Under the pieces are notes generated by a model. It did not search any database, was not told where the DNA came from, and worked only from the letters and a program-made list of their open reading frames with translations. Source: Flavimaribacter sediminis (GTDB lineage Bacteria; Pseudomonadota; Alphaproteobacteria; Rhizobiales; Rhizobiaceae). From it: DNA of 64,000 nucleotides. The position numbers and the translations under genes were made by a program. The stretch's first letter is position 1; every line of letters begins with the position of its first letter. Shown piece by piece: positions 8,456-17,402 of this stretch. The stretch is from assembly GCF_019492055.1 (NCBI RefSeq), contig NZ_JAICBX010000003.1, positions 434,001 to 498,000 of the forward strand, written 5' to 3'.

Positions 8456-9433
8456 TCAATCTCTCTGCGCCTGAGCCAGCAACGCCTTCATGTAGCCCTG
8501 GGCGTAAGCGGCGTAAGCGCGCGATCCGCCCACGATCGGCAACTCGTGATCGAAGTTTATGCTGCCGGAATAGTTGGTGGCGACCAGCGCTTCCATGATC
8601 CGGAACATGTCGTAATAACCTTCGTCGGGAAACGTCTCGGAAAATCGCGGAAGCGTGGCGGTGACATTGCGAAAGTGGACTTCCCATACTCTGCCCGTGG
8701 GCACGTATTCGTAGATAGCGTCGACAGGGTCTCCTATGCCCTCGAGCCACGTTCCACAGCAGATGGTCAGCCCGATCTTGTCGCTCGTCGCCGCATGGAA
8801 GGCGGTTCTGATATCGTCTTCGGTCGAGAAGATGCGGGCCGCGCGGCCGGCTTCAGGAATGGGAGGGTCGTCGGGATGGAAACCGACCCGAACCCCTGTC
8901 TCCTCGACGACCGGTTCTATTTCACGGAGGAATGTGACGAAATTCCCGAACACCTCGTCATGGGTATATGGCCGCTCTCCCACAGGGCGCTCGTCGCTGA
9001 CGACGACGCCCGGATTCTGCGGAAGGCCGCGTCGTAGAGGCTTGGAAAGATCGACCTCGCGCGCCTGGACGCCTCCGCGGAGTTGAGCGAAGCCGCTGGA
9101 AAGGACAAACCCGGGAGAGGCAAGTGCGATCGTATAAGTCAGCCCGACGGCGTGAACCTTTCGCAGCCATGCCTTGAACGCCTCGATTTTTCGTTCGCGA
9201 AGGGGTGTCGCGAGCATGATGTCATCCAGCATGGATGTCGCGGTCATGTTGCGTATGTTGTCAACGACGACGCCGCCCTCGACGTACCGGGCGATGATCG
9301 TCCGGAGACCCTCCACTGTATCGTGGGGTGTATCTGGCATGATGCGGACATAGGTCCGGTCTACGCCCAATTCACGCATGACGCGCAAATCCTCGTCCGA
9401 CGGCTCAGGTCCACCTGGAATTGTGAATTTCAC
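8456..9433 (-). CDS. Mannonate dehydratase-like (UxuA family) TIM-barrel enzyme
   Basis: This is a 325-residue protein read leftward from a GTG start. UxuA-family landmarks are present: GFHPDDPP (H186), TICCGTW (C225/C226), EVHFRNV (H253) and FPDEGYYDM (D270). These correspond to the His/Cys/His/Asp metal site of D-mannonate dehydratases, which convert D-mannonate to 2-keto-3-deoxygluconate. It is shorter than the about 390-residue E. coli enzyme, like many non-enteric homologues. It is divergent from the ABC transporter/enolase-superfamily operon and probably belongs to the same sugar-acid pathway. It converges on the amidase gene with only 36 bp between, and no terminator is visible there. 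Confidence 0.8.
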   Translation of the reverse strand: MKFTIPGGPEPSDEDLRVMRELGVDRTYVRIMPDTPHDTVEGLRTIIARYVEGGVVVDNIRNMTATSMLDDIMLATPLRERKIEAFKAWLRKVHAVGLTYTIALASPGFVLSSGFAQLRGGVQAREVDLSKPLRRGLPQNPGVVVSDERPVGERPYTHDEVFGNFVTFLREIEPVVEETGVRVGFHPDDPPIPEAGRAARIFSTEDDIRTAFHAATSDKIGLTICCGTWLEGIGDPVDAIYEYVPTGRVWEVHFRNVTATLPRFSETFPDEGYYDMFRIMEALVATNYSGSINFDHELPIVGGSRAYAAYAQGYMKALLAQAQRD

Positions 9434-9496
9434 ATTGTTACCTGCAATGCCTTGACGATACCGAACCTCGATTCAATAATCGCAATATTTCGTGCA

Positions 9497-9516
9497 TTTG
9501 AAAAGGCATTTTCAAA
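9497..9516. promoter_or_regulatory. Inverted repeat TTTGAAAA-4-TTTTCAAA in the divergent control region
   Basis: Perfect 8-bp arms are separated by GGCA. The symmetry continues with two more paired bases (GC...GC) beyond one mismatch. It lies 64 bp upstream of the mannonate dehydratase-like start, inside an AT-rich stretch. The dyad suits a LacI/GntR-type repressor, but no such regulator gene is adjacent. The 315-bp gap 9434-9748 otherwise holds only this dyad, the one at 9652-9667 and a strong Shine-Dalgarno sequence at 9681-9688. Confidence 0.45.
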
Positions 9517-9651
9517 CGCATGATCGGTACGCGAAAGAATACGCTGGCCTGAATCTTATTATCATATTAATCAATTTCTTCGGGAGGATAAAACAGACGT
9601 CGAAGGTCGGAGGAATCCGTCGTAGAAAAAAGCAGCGATTGAATAAAATTT

Positions 9652-9667
9652 GCATCAACTTTGATGC
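9652..9667. promoter_or_regulatory. Palindrome GCATCAA-CT-TTGATGC before the ABC operon
   Basis: A perfect 7-2-7 dyad ends 13 bp before the GGAGGAGG Shine-Dalgarno element of the transporter operon, a position typical of a repressor site overlapping the transcription start. It differs in sequence from the dyad at 9497-9516, so two different regulators or two functions are possible. Confidence 0.45.
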
Positions 9668-9748
9668 TGGCGGGCGATTTGGAGGAGGAACGCAATTTCC
9701 AGCCTTGAGAATACCGGACATGTTCGTGCGCAGCACCGATTCGGCGCT

Positions 9749-10579
9749 GTGTTTACGCGTGTCGGCAAGGTTCCCTGGATTCCCATAGTCCTGTTGGCGC
9801 CGGTGGTGGTGTGGGGGCTGTTCGGCCCGTGGATTTGGCCCCACGAGCCGACAGCGATCGATTTCGCCGCGCGCTTGAAACCGCCAGTCTGGCTTGAGGG
9901 TGGGACCGCAAATCACCTCCTGGGCACCGATCAGTTCGGACGCGATCTTCTCAGTCGCCTGATCGAAGGGGCCAGGGTCGCCCTGATCGTTGCGGTCTTC
10001 GGCGTGTTTCTCGCCGCGCTGGTCGGCGTGGCGGCGGGACTGGCCGCCGGCTACTTCGGTGGCGTCACCGACAACATCATCATGCGGATTGTCGACGTCA
10101 AAATGTCCGTGCCGGCCATTCTGCTGACAATTCTCATCGGCTCGGCGATCGGAGCGGGCGTAACAACGGTGGTGGCGGCGATCGCGATCACGTTCTGGGC
10201 GGACTACGCCCGCGTTGTCCGCGGCGAAACGCTGTCTTTGAAAGAACGCGGCTTCGTCGAACTGGCGAAGGTCGCCGATTGCAGCCATCTGCGAATTCTC
10301 ACCCGCCACATCCTGCCAAATCTCCAGGCAACCATTGTCGTGCTCGTTACCTTGCAGCTCGGTCGGGCGCTGATCCTCGAAGCCGCAATCACCTATATCG
10401 GGATCGGCATACAGCCGCCTTCGTCTGCCTGGGGACTGATGATCAGCGATGGCCGCAGCCTGCTTTCGACCGCCTGGTGGCTTGCGGCCTTCCCGGGGTT
10501 CGCCATTACGGCGACCGTGCTTGGCGCCAATCTGCTGGGCGACTGGCTGCGCGACGCGCTCGATCCGAAGGTCCGCTGA
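9749..10579 (+). CDS. ABC transporter permease, DppC/OppC family
   Basis: This is a 276-residue (from GTG 9749) inner-membrane permease of the peptide/nickel class. It has a first membrane segment near the N-terminus, the family signature LLGTDQFGRDLLSR, and a cluster of five further membrane segments. The EAA loop (around FVELAKVADCSHLRIL) docks to the ATPases. The start is uncertain: GTG 9749 has no ribosome-binding site, while GGAGGAGG at 9681-9688 is correctly spaced only for an in-frame ATT at 9695, which would add 18 residues. It opens a five-gene transporter operon in the order C-B-D-F-A, unlike the common A-B-C-D-F order. Confidence 0.88.
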   Translation: MFTRVGKVPWIPIVLLAPVVVWGLFGPWIWPHEPTAIDFAARLKPPVWLEGGTANHLLGTDQFGRDLLSRLIEGARVALIVAVFGVFLAALVGVAAGLAAGYFGGVTDNIIMRIVDVKMSVPAILLTILIGSAIGAGVTTVVAAIAITFWADYARVVRGETLSLKERGFVELAKVADCSHLRILTRHILPNLQATIVVLVTLQLGRALILEAAITYIGIGIQPPSSAWGLMISDGRSLLSTAWWLAAFPGFAITATVLGANLLGDWLRDALDPKVR

Positions 10580-10580
10580 C

Positions 10581-11498
10581 ATGGGGTCGTTTATCGTCAA
10601 GCGCCTGTTTCTTGCCGTCGTTACGATCGTCGGCGTCTCCATCATCGTCTTCGTGTGCGCGCGCCTTTCCGGAGACGTCACCTTCCTTCTCCTGCCGACC
10701 GACGCCACCGAGCAGGACATCAGAAATATTCGCCAGAGCCTCGGCCTCGATCAACCGCTCTGGGTCCAGTTCATGCGCTTCGTGGCGGCGGTCTTTCACG
10801 GGGATTTCGGTGAGTCGATCAAATATCAGGTTCCGGCCATGGACCTTGTCGTCGCACGCATTCCGGCGACCGTCCAACTGACCCTCTCGGCGTTTTTCAT
10901 CTCGATCGTCGTCGGTATTCCGCTGGGCGTGGTTGCAGCGCTTCGGCGCAACTCCGTTTCCGACTGGACCATTCGATCCGTCGCCGTGCTCGGACAATCG
11001 ATGCCGAATTTCTGGATCGGTCTGATGCTGATCCTGCTTTTCGCCGTGAAACTGCAATGGTTGCCGAGCAGCGGCAGAGGCGGTTTCAGCCACCTCATAC
11101 TCCCGGCCTTTACCCTTGCCCTGTTCGGCATCGCCGCCATCATGCGGGTAACCCGGTCTTCGCTGCTGGAGCAGCTGGATATGGATTATGTCCGGTTTCT
11201 GAGCTCCAAAGGTCTGTCGGCCAGGCTCATCCTGTGGAAGCACATGTTGCGGAACGCGATCATTCCGGTGCTTGCGCTTTGTGGCGTGTTGCTCGCCAAC
11301 CTGATCGGCGGCGCGGTGATCATCGAGGCGGTTTTCAACTGGCCGGGTCTCGGCAGTCTGGTCGTGGAATCCGTCGTTGGCCGCGATTATCCGGTGATAC
11401 AGGCGGCGGTCATTCTCACGTCGGTCTTTCTCATACTGCTCAACCTGTCGATTGACGTCGCTTTCGGCGTCGTGGACCCCAGGATCCGATACCAGTGA
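10581..11498 (+). CDS. ABC transporter permease, DppB/OppB family
   Basis: This is a 305-residue inner-membrane protein with an N-terminal membrane segment (residues 7-29), the periplasmic region typical of DppB proteins (LGLDQPLWVQFMRFV) and five C-terminal membrane segments. The DYVRFLSSKGLSARLILWKH segment is the EAA loop. ATG 10581 directly follows the previous TGA. It forms the heterodimeric channel with the preceding DppC-like protein. Its stop overlaps the start region of the ATPase gene. Confidence 0.9.
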   Translation: MGSFIVKRLFLAVVTIVGVSIIVFVCARLSGDVTFLLLPTDATEQDIRNIRQSLGLDQPLWVQFMRFVAAVFHGDFGESIKYQVPAMDLVVARIPATVQLTLSAFFISIVVGIPLGVVAALRRNSVSDWTIRSVAVLGQSMPNFWIGLMLILLFAVKLQWLPSSGRGGFSHLILPAFTLALFGIAAIMRVTRSSLLEQLDMDYVRFLSSKGLSARLILWKHMLRNAIIPVLALCGVLLANLIGGAVIIEAVFNWPGLGSLVVESVVGRDYPVIQAAVILTSVFLILLNLSIDVAFGVVDPRIRYQ

Positions 11499-12526
11499 AC
11501 ATGATCGACACCCAGGCGAAACGAAAGACGACCGTGTCGCAGGATCCACCAGCATTTCTGCATGTCGACAATTTGCGCACGGAGATAACCTCAAGGCGAA
11601 GCGGTCGGGTGGTGCGCGCCGTGAACGGAGTCTCGTTTCGTCTGGAACGCGGCAGAATACTCGGGATCGTCGGGGAATCGGGTTGCGGCAAATCGATGAC
11701 CGCCTATTCCATCATCAGGCTGCTGCCAAGATCCGCGCGGACGGTTGGAGGGCGCATAGAACTCGAAGGCGTCGATCTTCTCGCCCTTCGCGAAGGCGAA
11801 ATGGCCAAGCTTCGCGGAACCCGGATCGCCATGATCTTCCAGGATCCGATGATGACCCTCGATCCGCTTTTCACCATCGGCGACCAGCTTGCCGAACCGT
11901 TGAGAAAGCACAAAGGACTATCGGGCGGGCCGCTGCGCGAGCGCATGCTCGAACTCCTTCGCCAGTTTTCGATTTCTTCGCCGGAAACCCGCCTGCGCCA
12001 GTATCCGCACGAACTGTCCGGCGGAATGCTGCAGCGGGTTGTCGGGGCTATTGCACTAGCGGCTGATCCGGAACTGGTGATCGCGGATGAACCAACGACA
12101 GCGCTCGACCCCACTGTCCAGGCGCAATATCTTGATTTGCTCGACAACTTGAAGAAAAGCCGGGATCTGTCGCTGATTATCGTCACGCACGATTTCGGCG
12201 TCGCGGCGCGTCTTTGCGACGACATTCTGGTCATGTACGCCGGGCGCGCCGTGGAAAAAGCGCCTGTCGAGGCGACGTTCGACACGCCGCTCCATCCCTA
12301 CACGCAAGCGCTGCTCAAGCTGGTGAACCTGTCCGATACGGATGGCGGAGACCATTTTGTCACGATCGAGGGTAGTCCGCCCGACCTCTCGGAGCCGATC
12401 GAAGGCTGCCCGTTCGCCCCGCGCTGCCCGCACAAGATGCCGATATGCGCCGATGAAGATCCGCCGGAATTCGCCGTTGATTCCGGCGCTGCCTCTTGCT
12501 GGCTCTATTCGGAGACGGCGACATGA
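11495..12526 (+). CDS. ABC transporter ATP-binding protein, DppD/OppD family
   Basis: This is a 343-residue cytoplasmic ATPase. Walker A GESGCGKS is at residues 60-67, followed by the signature ELSGGMLQRVVGAIALA, Walker B LVIADEPTTALD and the H-loop IIVTHD. The C-terminal oligopeptide-transporter domain with its cysteine motif (CPFAPRCPHKMPIC) is present and in related systems binds an iron-sulfur cluster. The start may be GTG 11495, which overlaps the upstream TGA, or ATG 11501 two codons later. It overlaps the next ATPase gene by ATGA. Confidence 0.92.
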   Translation: MNMIDTQAKRKTTVSQDPPAFLHVDNLRTEITSRRSGRVVRAVNGVSFRLERGRILGIVGESGCGKSMTAYSIIRLLPRSARTVGGRIELEGVDLLALREGEMAKLRGTRIAMIFQDPMMTLDPLFTIGDQLAEPLRKHKGLSGGPLRERMLELLRQFSISSPETRLRQYPHELSGGMLQRVVGAIALAADPELVIADEPTTALDPTVQAQYLDLLDNLKKSRDLSLIIVTHDFGVAARLCDDILVMYAGRAVEKAPVEATFDTPLHPYTQALLKLVNLSDTDGGDHFVTIEGSPPDLSEPIEGCPFAPRCPHKMPICADEDPPEFAVDSGAASCWLYSETAT

Positions 12527-13524
12527 CGGTTAATGGCGACATTCTGCAGCTGGAAGACGTTGCGAAGCGTTTTTCCGTTCGTCGCAGTCCGTTTGCGCCA
12601 CGTCGCTCGATCCGCGCCGTCGACGGCGTCAATCTGACCGTAAGATCGGGAGAAACTCTTGGCCTGGTTGGAGAGTCTGGATGCGGCAAGTCCACTCTTG
12701 CCCGTTTGATCCTGAAACTCCATGACGTTTCCACAGGTCGCATCAGCTTCCTCGGACAGCAGGTTCACGACGCCCGCGGACGCAATCTCTCCCGGTATCG
12801 CAGGCAGGTGCAGGCTGTGTTCCAGGACCCGTTCAGTTCGCTCAGTCCACGTATGACCGCCGGGCAGATCGTCGCGGAGCCGATGATCGTAAACGGCGGC
12901 CTGTCGTCGCGTGAAACAGACGAGCGTGTCGCCGATCTCTTCGACAAGGTCGGATTGAATCCCGCCTGGATGGAACGCTATCCGCATGAATTCAGCGGCG
13001 GCCAGCGCCAACGCATCGCCATCGCGCGCGGAATTTCCCTCAACCCGAAACTCCTCGTCCTCGACGAGCCCGTGTCGGCGCTTGATCTTTCGGTAAGAGC
13101 TCAGATCCTGAATCTGCTCAAGGACCTGCAAAGGAACCTCGGGCTGAGCTACCTCCTTATCTCCCACGATCTCCCGGTGGTTTCGCGCATATGCACCCGC
13201 ATCGCCGTGATGTATCTGGGTCGTATCGTCGAAATCGGACCCGCCAGGGAAATCGTCGCAAATCCCCGTCATCCCTACACGAAGGCGCTGTTTTCTGCGG
13301 TGCTTCCTGAACATCCGCGCGCGCACCATCAACGCATCGAACTGGAAGGCGAAGTGCCCTCGCCTCTCGATATCCCGTCCGGTTGCCGTTTCCGGACCCG
13401 CTGCCCGATCGCCGTCGAACGCTGCGAGGTCGAGCCGCCAGCCAACCTGATGATCAACAGCGACCATATGGCCGAATGCCATTTCGCTATCGAAAAGCCA
13501 AACCATGGAGGAGAACTGAAGTGA
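12523..13524 (+). CDS. ABC transporter ATP-binding protein, DppF/OppF family
   Basis: This is a 333-residue ATPase. Walker A GESGCGKS is at residues 50-57, followed by the signature EFSGGQRQRIAIARGISL, Walker B LLVLDEPVSALD and the H-loop LLISHD. The C-terminal cysteine motif CRFRTRCPIAVERC is present. ATG 12523 overlaps the previous stop (ATGA). It pairs with the DppD-like ATPase to energise transport. A GGAGGAG element near its end serves the binding-protein gene that follows. Confidence 0.92.
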   Translation: MTVNGDILQLEDVAKRFSVRRSPFAPRRSIRAVDGVNLTVRSGETLGLVGESGCGKSTLARLILKLHDVSTGRISFLGQQVHDARGRNLSRYRRQVQAVFQDPFSSLSPRMTAGQIVAEPMIVNGGLSSRETDERVADLFDKVGLNPAWMERYPHEFSGGQRQRIAIARGISLNPKLLVLDEPVSALDLSVRAQILNLLKDLQRNLGLSYLLISHDLPVVSRICTRIAVMYLGRIVEIGPAREIVANPRHPYTKALFSAVLPEHPRAHHQRIELEGEVPSPLDIPSGCRFRTRCPIAVERCEVEPPANLMINSDHMAECHFAIEKPNHGGELK

Positions 13525-15053
13525 AAAAACTGTTATTCAATACTGCCGTCGCCCTGGGCCTCGCGCTGATGGCGGTTGCGCCGAACGCCGCTCAGGCGCA
13601 ATCCGACGATACATTTTCCATTGCGACGCCGATCGAGCCGGACACGCTGGACGCCCTGAAAACCCGTCTTCCTCCGCTCGTCCTCGGCACGATGACCAAT
13701 ATAAACGAGCCGCTGATCGCAGCCGACGCCAACGGCGACCCGGTTCCCGGGATGGCCGACTGGACAATTTTGGAAGACGGCAAGGTCATAGAATTCAAAA
13801 TTAAGCCAGGCGTCAAATTCCACAACGGAGACCCCCTGACGGCCGAGGATATCAAGTTCAGCCAGGAACGTCAGTCCGAACTCAACAAGTTCTACGCACG
13901 GCAAATGGCGAGCTTCGACCATATCGAAATTGTCGACGATCAGACGATCCGCTTCGTCTTCAAGGAACCCACTCCGGGATTTTTGAGGCAAAGAAGCCTG
14001 CTAATTGCGTCCAAGAAACATTTCGACGAAGCAGGTGAAGAAGGATTCACCCAAAATCCGATCGGGACCGGACCGTATAAATTCGCCGGATACAAATTCG
14101 GAGAATATATCGATCTGGAAGCCTTCGATGAATATTGGGGCGGCGCTCCGGAAATCAAGAAGGCGCGCATAGAGTTCATCAAGGATGACCAGACGCGCGT
14201 CGCCAAGCTGCGTTCCGGCGAGGCTGATCTCATCATGCACGCTCCCATGGAATCGGTGAAGCCTCTCGAGGGCGACGGTTACAATATCTCCGGAGTGCCA
14301 GTGCATCCGACGCTTGCTGTTTATTTCCACACACTCAATCCAAAAGCGCCTTGGTCCGACATTCGGGTGAGGCAGGCGATCTCGAAAGCAATTGACGGAA
14401 ACGCCATCGTGGATGGACTGCTGGGCGGCGTTCCCAACCGGTTTCCTGCGCTCGGACCCGAAGAAATCGGCTACGATCCCGACCTCAAGCTGCCGGAGTT
14501 CGATCCTGCCACTGCAAAACAGCTGCTTGCGGACGCCGGCTATCCGGACGGGTTCACCATGCCGATGTACTACATGTCGGGAGGCTACTCCGGGATCAAG
14601 GAAACAGCCGAAGCGATCGCGCTTTTTCTCAAGCCCATCGGCATCGATGTGGAACTGCAGGGTCTCGACCAACTCAAGTCGGTCGAGATGTTGCGCGAAC
14701 TGCACAACAATCCGGACGCCATGATGGTCGGCCTGCATCCTTTGACGATCGCCAGCACTCCGGAAGCCGCCTATTCGATCGGGCTGTCATTTGCCACGAC
14801 CTCTCCCTTTTCGCTGCACAATCAGGAAGGCGTGACCGAGCCGATCGTGAAGGGGCGTGTCACGATGGATGACGAGGAACGTGGCGAACTGATCCGTGAG
14901 GGGATCAGGGCCCTGTACGAGAATGTAATCTATATTCCGATGTGGTCCAGCGTCTCCGTTTTCGCTATGCAGCCGGAAGTGTCCTATCAGGGCATCCCCC
15001 GGACGTCCGGCGGGGCCTGGCTGCGCATCAACGACATCGAGGTCGACCAGTAG
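13521..15053 (+). CDS. ABC transporter substrate-binding protein, family 5 (peptide/nickel class)
   Basis: This is a 510-residue periplasmic protein. GTG 13521, overlapping the preceding TGA and preceded by GGAGGAG at 13507-13513, begins a good signal peptide (MKKLLFNTAVALGLALM, cleavage after AQA near residue 27). The mature part has the DppA/OppA family layout, with the early ILEDGKVIEFKIKPGVKFHNG segment typical of this family. Despite the peptide-transporter label, family 5 proteins also bind sugars, opines and oligosaccharides. The neighbouring sugar-acid enzymes suggest such a ligand here (inference). As the last transporter gene it lies 28 bp before the first enolase-superfamily gene. 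Confidence 0.9.
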   Translation: MKKLLFNTAVALGLALMAVAPNAAQAQSDDTFSIATPIEPDTLDALKTRLPPLVLGTMTNINEPLIAADANGDPVPGMADWTILEDGKVIEFKIKPGVKFHNGDPLTAEDIKFSQERQSELNKFYARQMASFDHIEIVDDQTIRFVFKEPTPGFLRQRSLLIASKKHFDEAGEEGFTQNPIGTGPYKFAGYKFGEYIDLEAFDEYWGGAPEIKKARIEFIKDDQTRVAKLRSGEADLIMHAPMESVKPLEGDGYNISGVPVHPTLAVYFHTLNPKAPWSDIRVRQAISKAIDGNAIVDGLLGGVPNRFPALGPEEIGYDPDLKLPEFDPATAKQLLADAGYPDGFTMPMYYMSGGYSGIKETAEAIALFLKPIGIDVELQGLDQLKSVEMLRELHNNPDAMMVGLHPLTIASTPEAAYSIGLSFATTSPFSLHNQEGVTEPIVKGRVTMDDEERGELIREGIRALYENVIYIPMWSSVSVFAMQPEVSYQGIPRTSGGAWLRINDIEVDQ

Positions 15054-15081
15054 GTCGGCCTCAGCGCCAGAAGGAAGCCAG

Positions 15082-16257
15082 ATGCGCATAACAGGCATAG
15101 AGGATCTTCACGCCAGCGGAGGCAGGAAGACGATCTCGTTCCTGAAAATCACGACGGACGAAGGCGTGACAGGATGGTCCGAGTTCAGCGAGTTCATCGG
15201 CTCGAAAGGGCTCACCGCCCTGATCCGTGAGATCGCTCCCGGCCTTATCGGGGAGGATCCCCGCGCCACCGGGCGCCTGTCTGCCATGTTCAAGGCAAAA
15301 TCCCGCGTCGCTTCCGGCGGGCTGAATGCGCTCGCCTACGCCGCGATCGAGAACGCCTGCATCGACATCAAGGCAAAAGCGCTTGGCGTTCCGGTTTACG
15401 AACTTCTCGGAGGCGCGATCCGCGACCGCCTCCGGGTCTACTGGTCACACTGCGGAACCTACCGCATTTCCACACCGGAGTTGTATGGCGCCCAACCGGT
15501 GCGATCGGCTGAGGACTTCGCCGGGCTCGGCCGGGAAGTCGTCGAAAAAGGCGTCGGAGCGTTGAAGACAAATATCGTGATATTCGATGCGCCGAAGCCC
15601 TTTGTCTATTTCGGCGGTTTCGGCGTCGGACCGGGCCACCCGGAAAGGGATCTGCCGCAATCGGTGCTGACTGCTGCGGTCGACCAACTTTCCGCGTTGC
15701 GTGAAGGCGCGGGAAAAAGCGCGGCTATCATGCTCGACATCCTGTCGAATTTCAGACCTTCGGATTGCATCAGGCTGGCGCGGGCGCTCGAACCGGTCGA
15801 TCTCGCCTGGCTGGAACTGGACTTGCCCGATCCCGAAGCGGTTTGCGATATCCGGCGATCGGTGCGCACGCCGATTGCTTCGCTGGAGACGTGTTATCAT
15901 CGCGAGATGTATCGCCCGTTTCTCGAAAAAAGAGCGGTTGATGTCGCGATAATCGATGTCATGTGGAACGGCATTTACGAGTCCGTCAAGATCGCCGATC
16001 TGGCCGACGCATACGATATCGGAGTGAGTTCCCATGCCTTCACCAGTCATCTGGCTCTGATGATGAGCGCGCATATGTGCGCTGCAATTCCCAACTATCG
16101 CTATGTCGAAATGGATTTTGACCAGCCGCAATGGAACGACGAACTGTTCCATACGCGGCCAGTGGTCGAAAACGGTCACCTTCTGGTGCCGGACGGCCCG
16201 GGCTGGGGCATAGAGGTCAACGAGGACGCTGTTCGCGCCAATACACCGGGGAACTGA
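15082..16257 (+). CDS. Mandelate racemase/muconate lactonizing family enzyme (enolase superfamily) 1
   Basis: This is a 391-residue enolase-superfamily protein with an N-terminal capping domain (about residues 1-120) and a TIM barrel. Probable metal ligands are D219 (MLDILSNF), E245 (AWLELDLPD) and E269 (ASLETCYH). K162 and the SSHAF segment (H318) are candidate acid/base residues. Members dehydrate or epimerise sugar acids by abstracting the proton next to the carboxylate. The WLELDLPDPE element departs from the usual WIEEP, so the exact subgroup (galactonate-, arabinonate- or other dehydratase) cannot be named. It lies 4 bp before a second, different member of the same superfamily. Confidence 0.85.
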   Translation: MRITGIEDLHASGGRKTISFLKITTDEGVTGWSEFSEFIGSKGLTALIREIAPGLIGEDPRATGRLSAMFKAKSRVASGGLNALAYAAIENACIDIKAKALGVPVYELLGGAIRDRLRVYWSHCGTYRISTPELYGAQPVRSAEDFAGLGREVVEKGVGALKTNIVIFDAPKPFVYFGGFGVGPGHPERDLPQSVLTAAVDQLSALREGAGKSAAIMLDILSNFRPSDCIRLARALEPVDLAWLELDLPDPEAVCDIRRSVRTPIASLETCYHREMYRPFLEKRAVDVAIIDVMWNGIYESVKIADLADAYDIGVSSHAFTSHLALMMSAHMCAAIPNYRYVEMDFDQPQWNDELFHTRPVVENGHLLVPDGPGWGIEVNEDAVRANTPGN

Positions 16258-16261
16258 TGCA

Positions 16262-17389
16262 ATGATAATCGAGTCTGTGGAGGCCTTGCCGGTCGCCATG
16301 CCGCTGCCCGCCGACTATTCGTTCCGAGCCGGCCCGTTCCGGTTCGCCGGATTTCGTTCGGCCGTCGCCGTCAAGGTGACGACGCGTGACGGGATCGTCG
16401 GATGGGGCGAGGCGATGAATGCGCGCTCGACCCAGGCTATTACGACCCTGATCAACCGCACGCTCGCCGGTCTCGTCGTCGGTGAGGATGCTTCCGCCGT
16501 CAACGCGATATGGGACAAGATCTATCGGTCGTGCATCAAGTCGTCCGGCGCCGATGCAGGTTTCGCCATCGGTTTGAGCGGCATCGACATGGCGCTCTGG
16601 GATATCAGGGGCAAGGCCGCCGGAATGCCGCTATACCGGTTGCTGGGCGGCTGGTCGAACGGGATCAGAACGTATGCCGGCGGCCTGTCCCTCGGCTTCG
16701 AGCCGCCGGAAAAACTGGCCGATGAGGCGCTTGGTCTGGTTGAAAAGGGTTTTCGTGCACTGAAACTGCGGGCCGGCGATACTCTGGAAATGGACTTCGC
16801 TCGCGCAAGGAAAGTACGCGAAAGCCTGCCGGACTCCGTCAGCCTGATGATCGACGCCAATACGCTCTATTCCCTGGAAGAGTGCCGGATCGCCGCACCC
16901 CGGTTTGCCGATATGGGTTTCCTCTGGCTGGAAGAACCCTTTCCGCCGCAAAACCTCGCCGCCTATCGACGCGCCGGACACTTCGCGAATATTGCGTTGG
17001 CCGCAGGGGAGAACCATTTTACGCGCTATGATTTCCAAGAACTTCTGGACATCGATGCGATCGGTCACGTTCAGCCGGACCTGTCGAAATGTGGCGGCAT
17101 CACCGAAGCTCTGCGCATTGCCGCGATGGCGTCTGCAAGGCACGTGCCCCTGTCTCCCCACAGCGCCACGACAAGCCTCAACTATGCGGCCAGCATTCAC
17201 CTGCTTTCGGCCATCGACAATCCCGGTTGGTTCGAGGCCGATGCCTCGGCCGCCAATCCCTTGCATCATGATATCGGCACGAAGCCCTACGAGATCGAAA
17301 ACGACGGAACGGTACGCCCTTTGGACGGGCCCGGAATCGGCATCGAGATCGACGAGGACCTGCTGCGGGCTCATGTGCTGACAGACTGA
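16262..17389 (+). CDS. Mandelate racemase/muconate lactonizing family enzyme (enolase superfamily) 2
   Basis: This is a 375-residue protein. The full catalytic set is readable: K168-x-R170 (ALKLRAG), metal ligands D198 (with N200), E224 (WLEEPFPP) and E250 (AAGENHF), then D273 (QPDLSKCGG) and H300 (LSPHSAT), which fits a His-Asp dyad as in mandelate racemase/dehydratase-type members. The KxR variant of the usual KxK, together with an active His-Asp dyad, suggests a sugar-acid dehydratase or epimerase. It is not a close copy of the gene before it, so the two probably act on different stereoisomers or successive intermediates (inference). Confidence 0.87.
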   Translation: MIIESVEALPVAMPLPADYSFRAGPFRFAGFRSAVAVKVTTRDGIVGWGEAMNARSTQAITTLINRTLAGLVVGEDASAVNAIWDKIYRSCIKSSGADAGFAIGLSGIDMALWDIRGKAAGMPLYRLLGGWSNGIRTYAGGLSLGFEPPEKLADEALGLVEKGFRALKLRAGDTLEMDFARARKVRESLPDSVSLMIDANTLYSLEECRIAAPRFADMGFLWLEEPFPPQNLAAYRRAGHFANIALAAGENHFTRYDFQELLDIDAIGHVQPDLSKCGGITEALRIAAMASARHVPLSPHSATTSLNYAASIHLLSAIDNPGWFEADASAANPLHHDIGTKPYEIENDGTVRPLDGPGIGIEIDEDLLRAHVLTD

Positions 17390-17402
17390 TCCGGAGGCCC
17401 GC

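Noticed and set aside
9512-10720. Minus-strand open frame of about 400 codons opposite the DppC-like permease
   Set aside because: Asp/Arg/His-rich shadow of membrane-protein codons. The plus-strand permease is clearly real.
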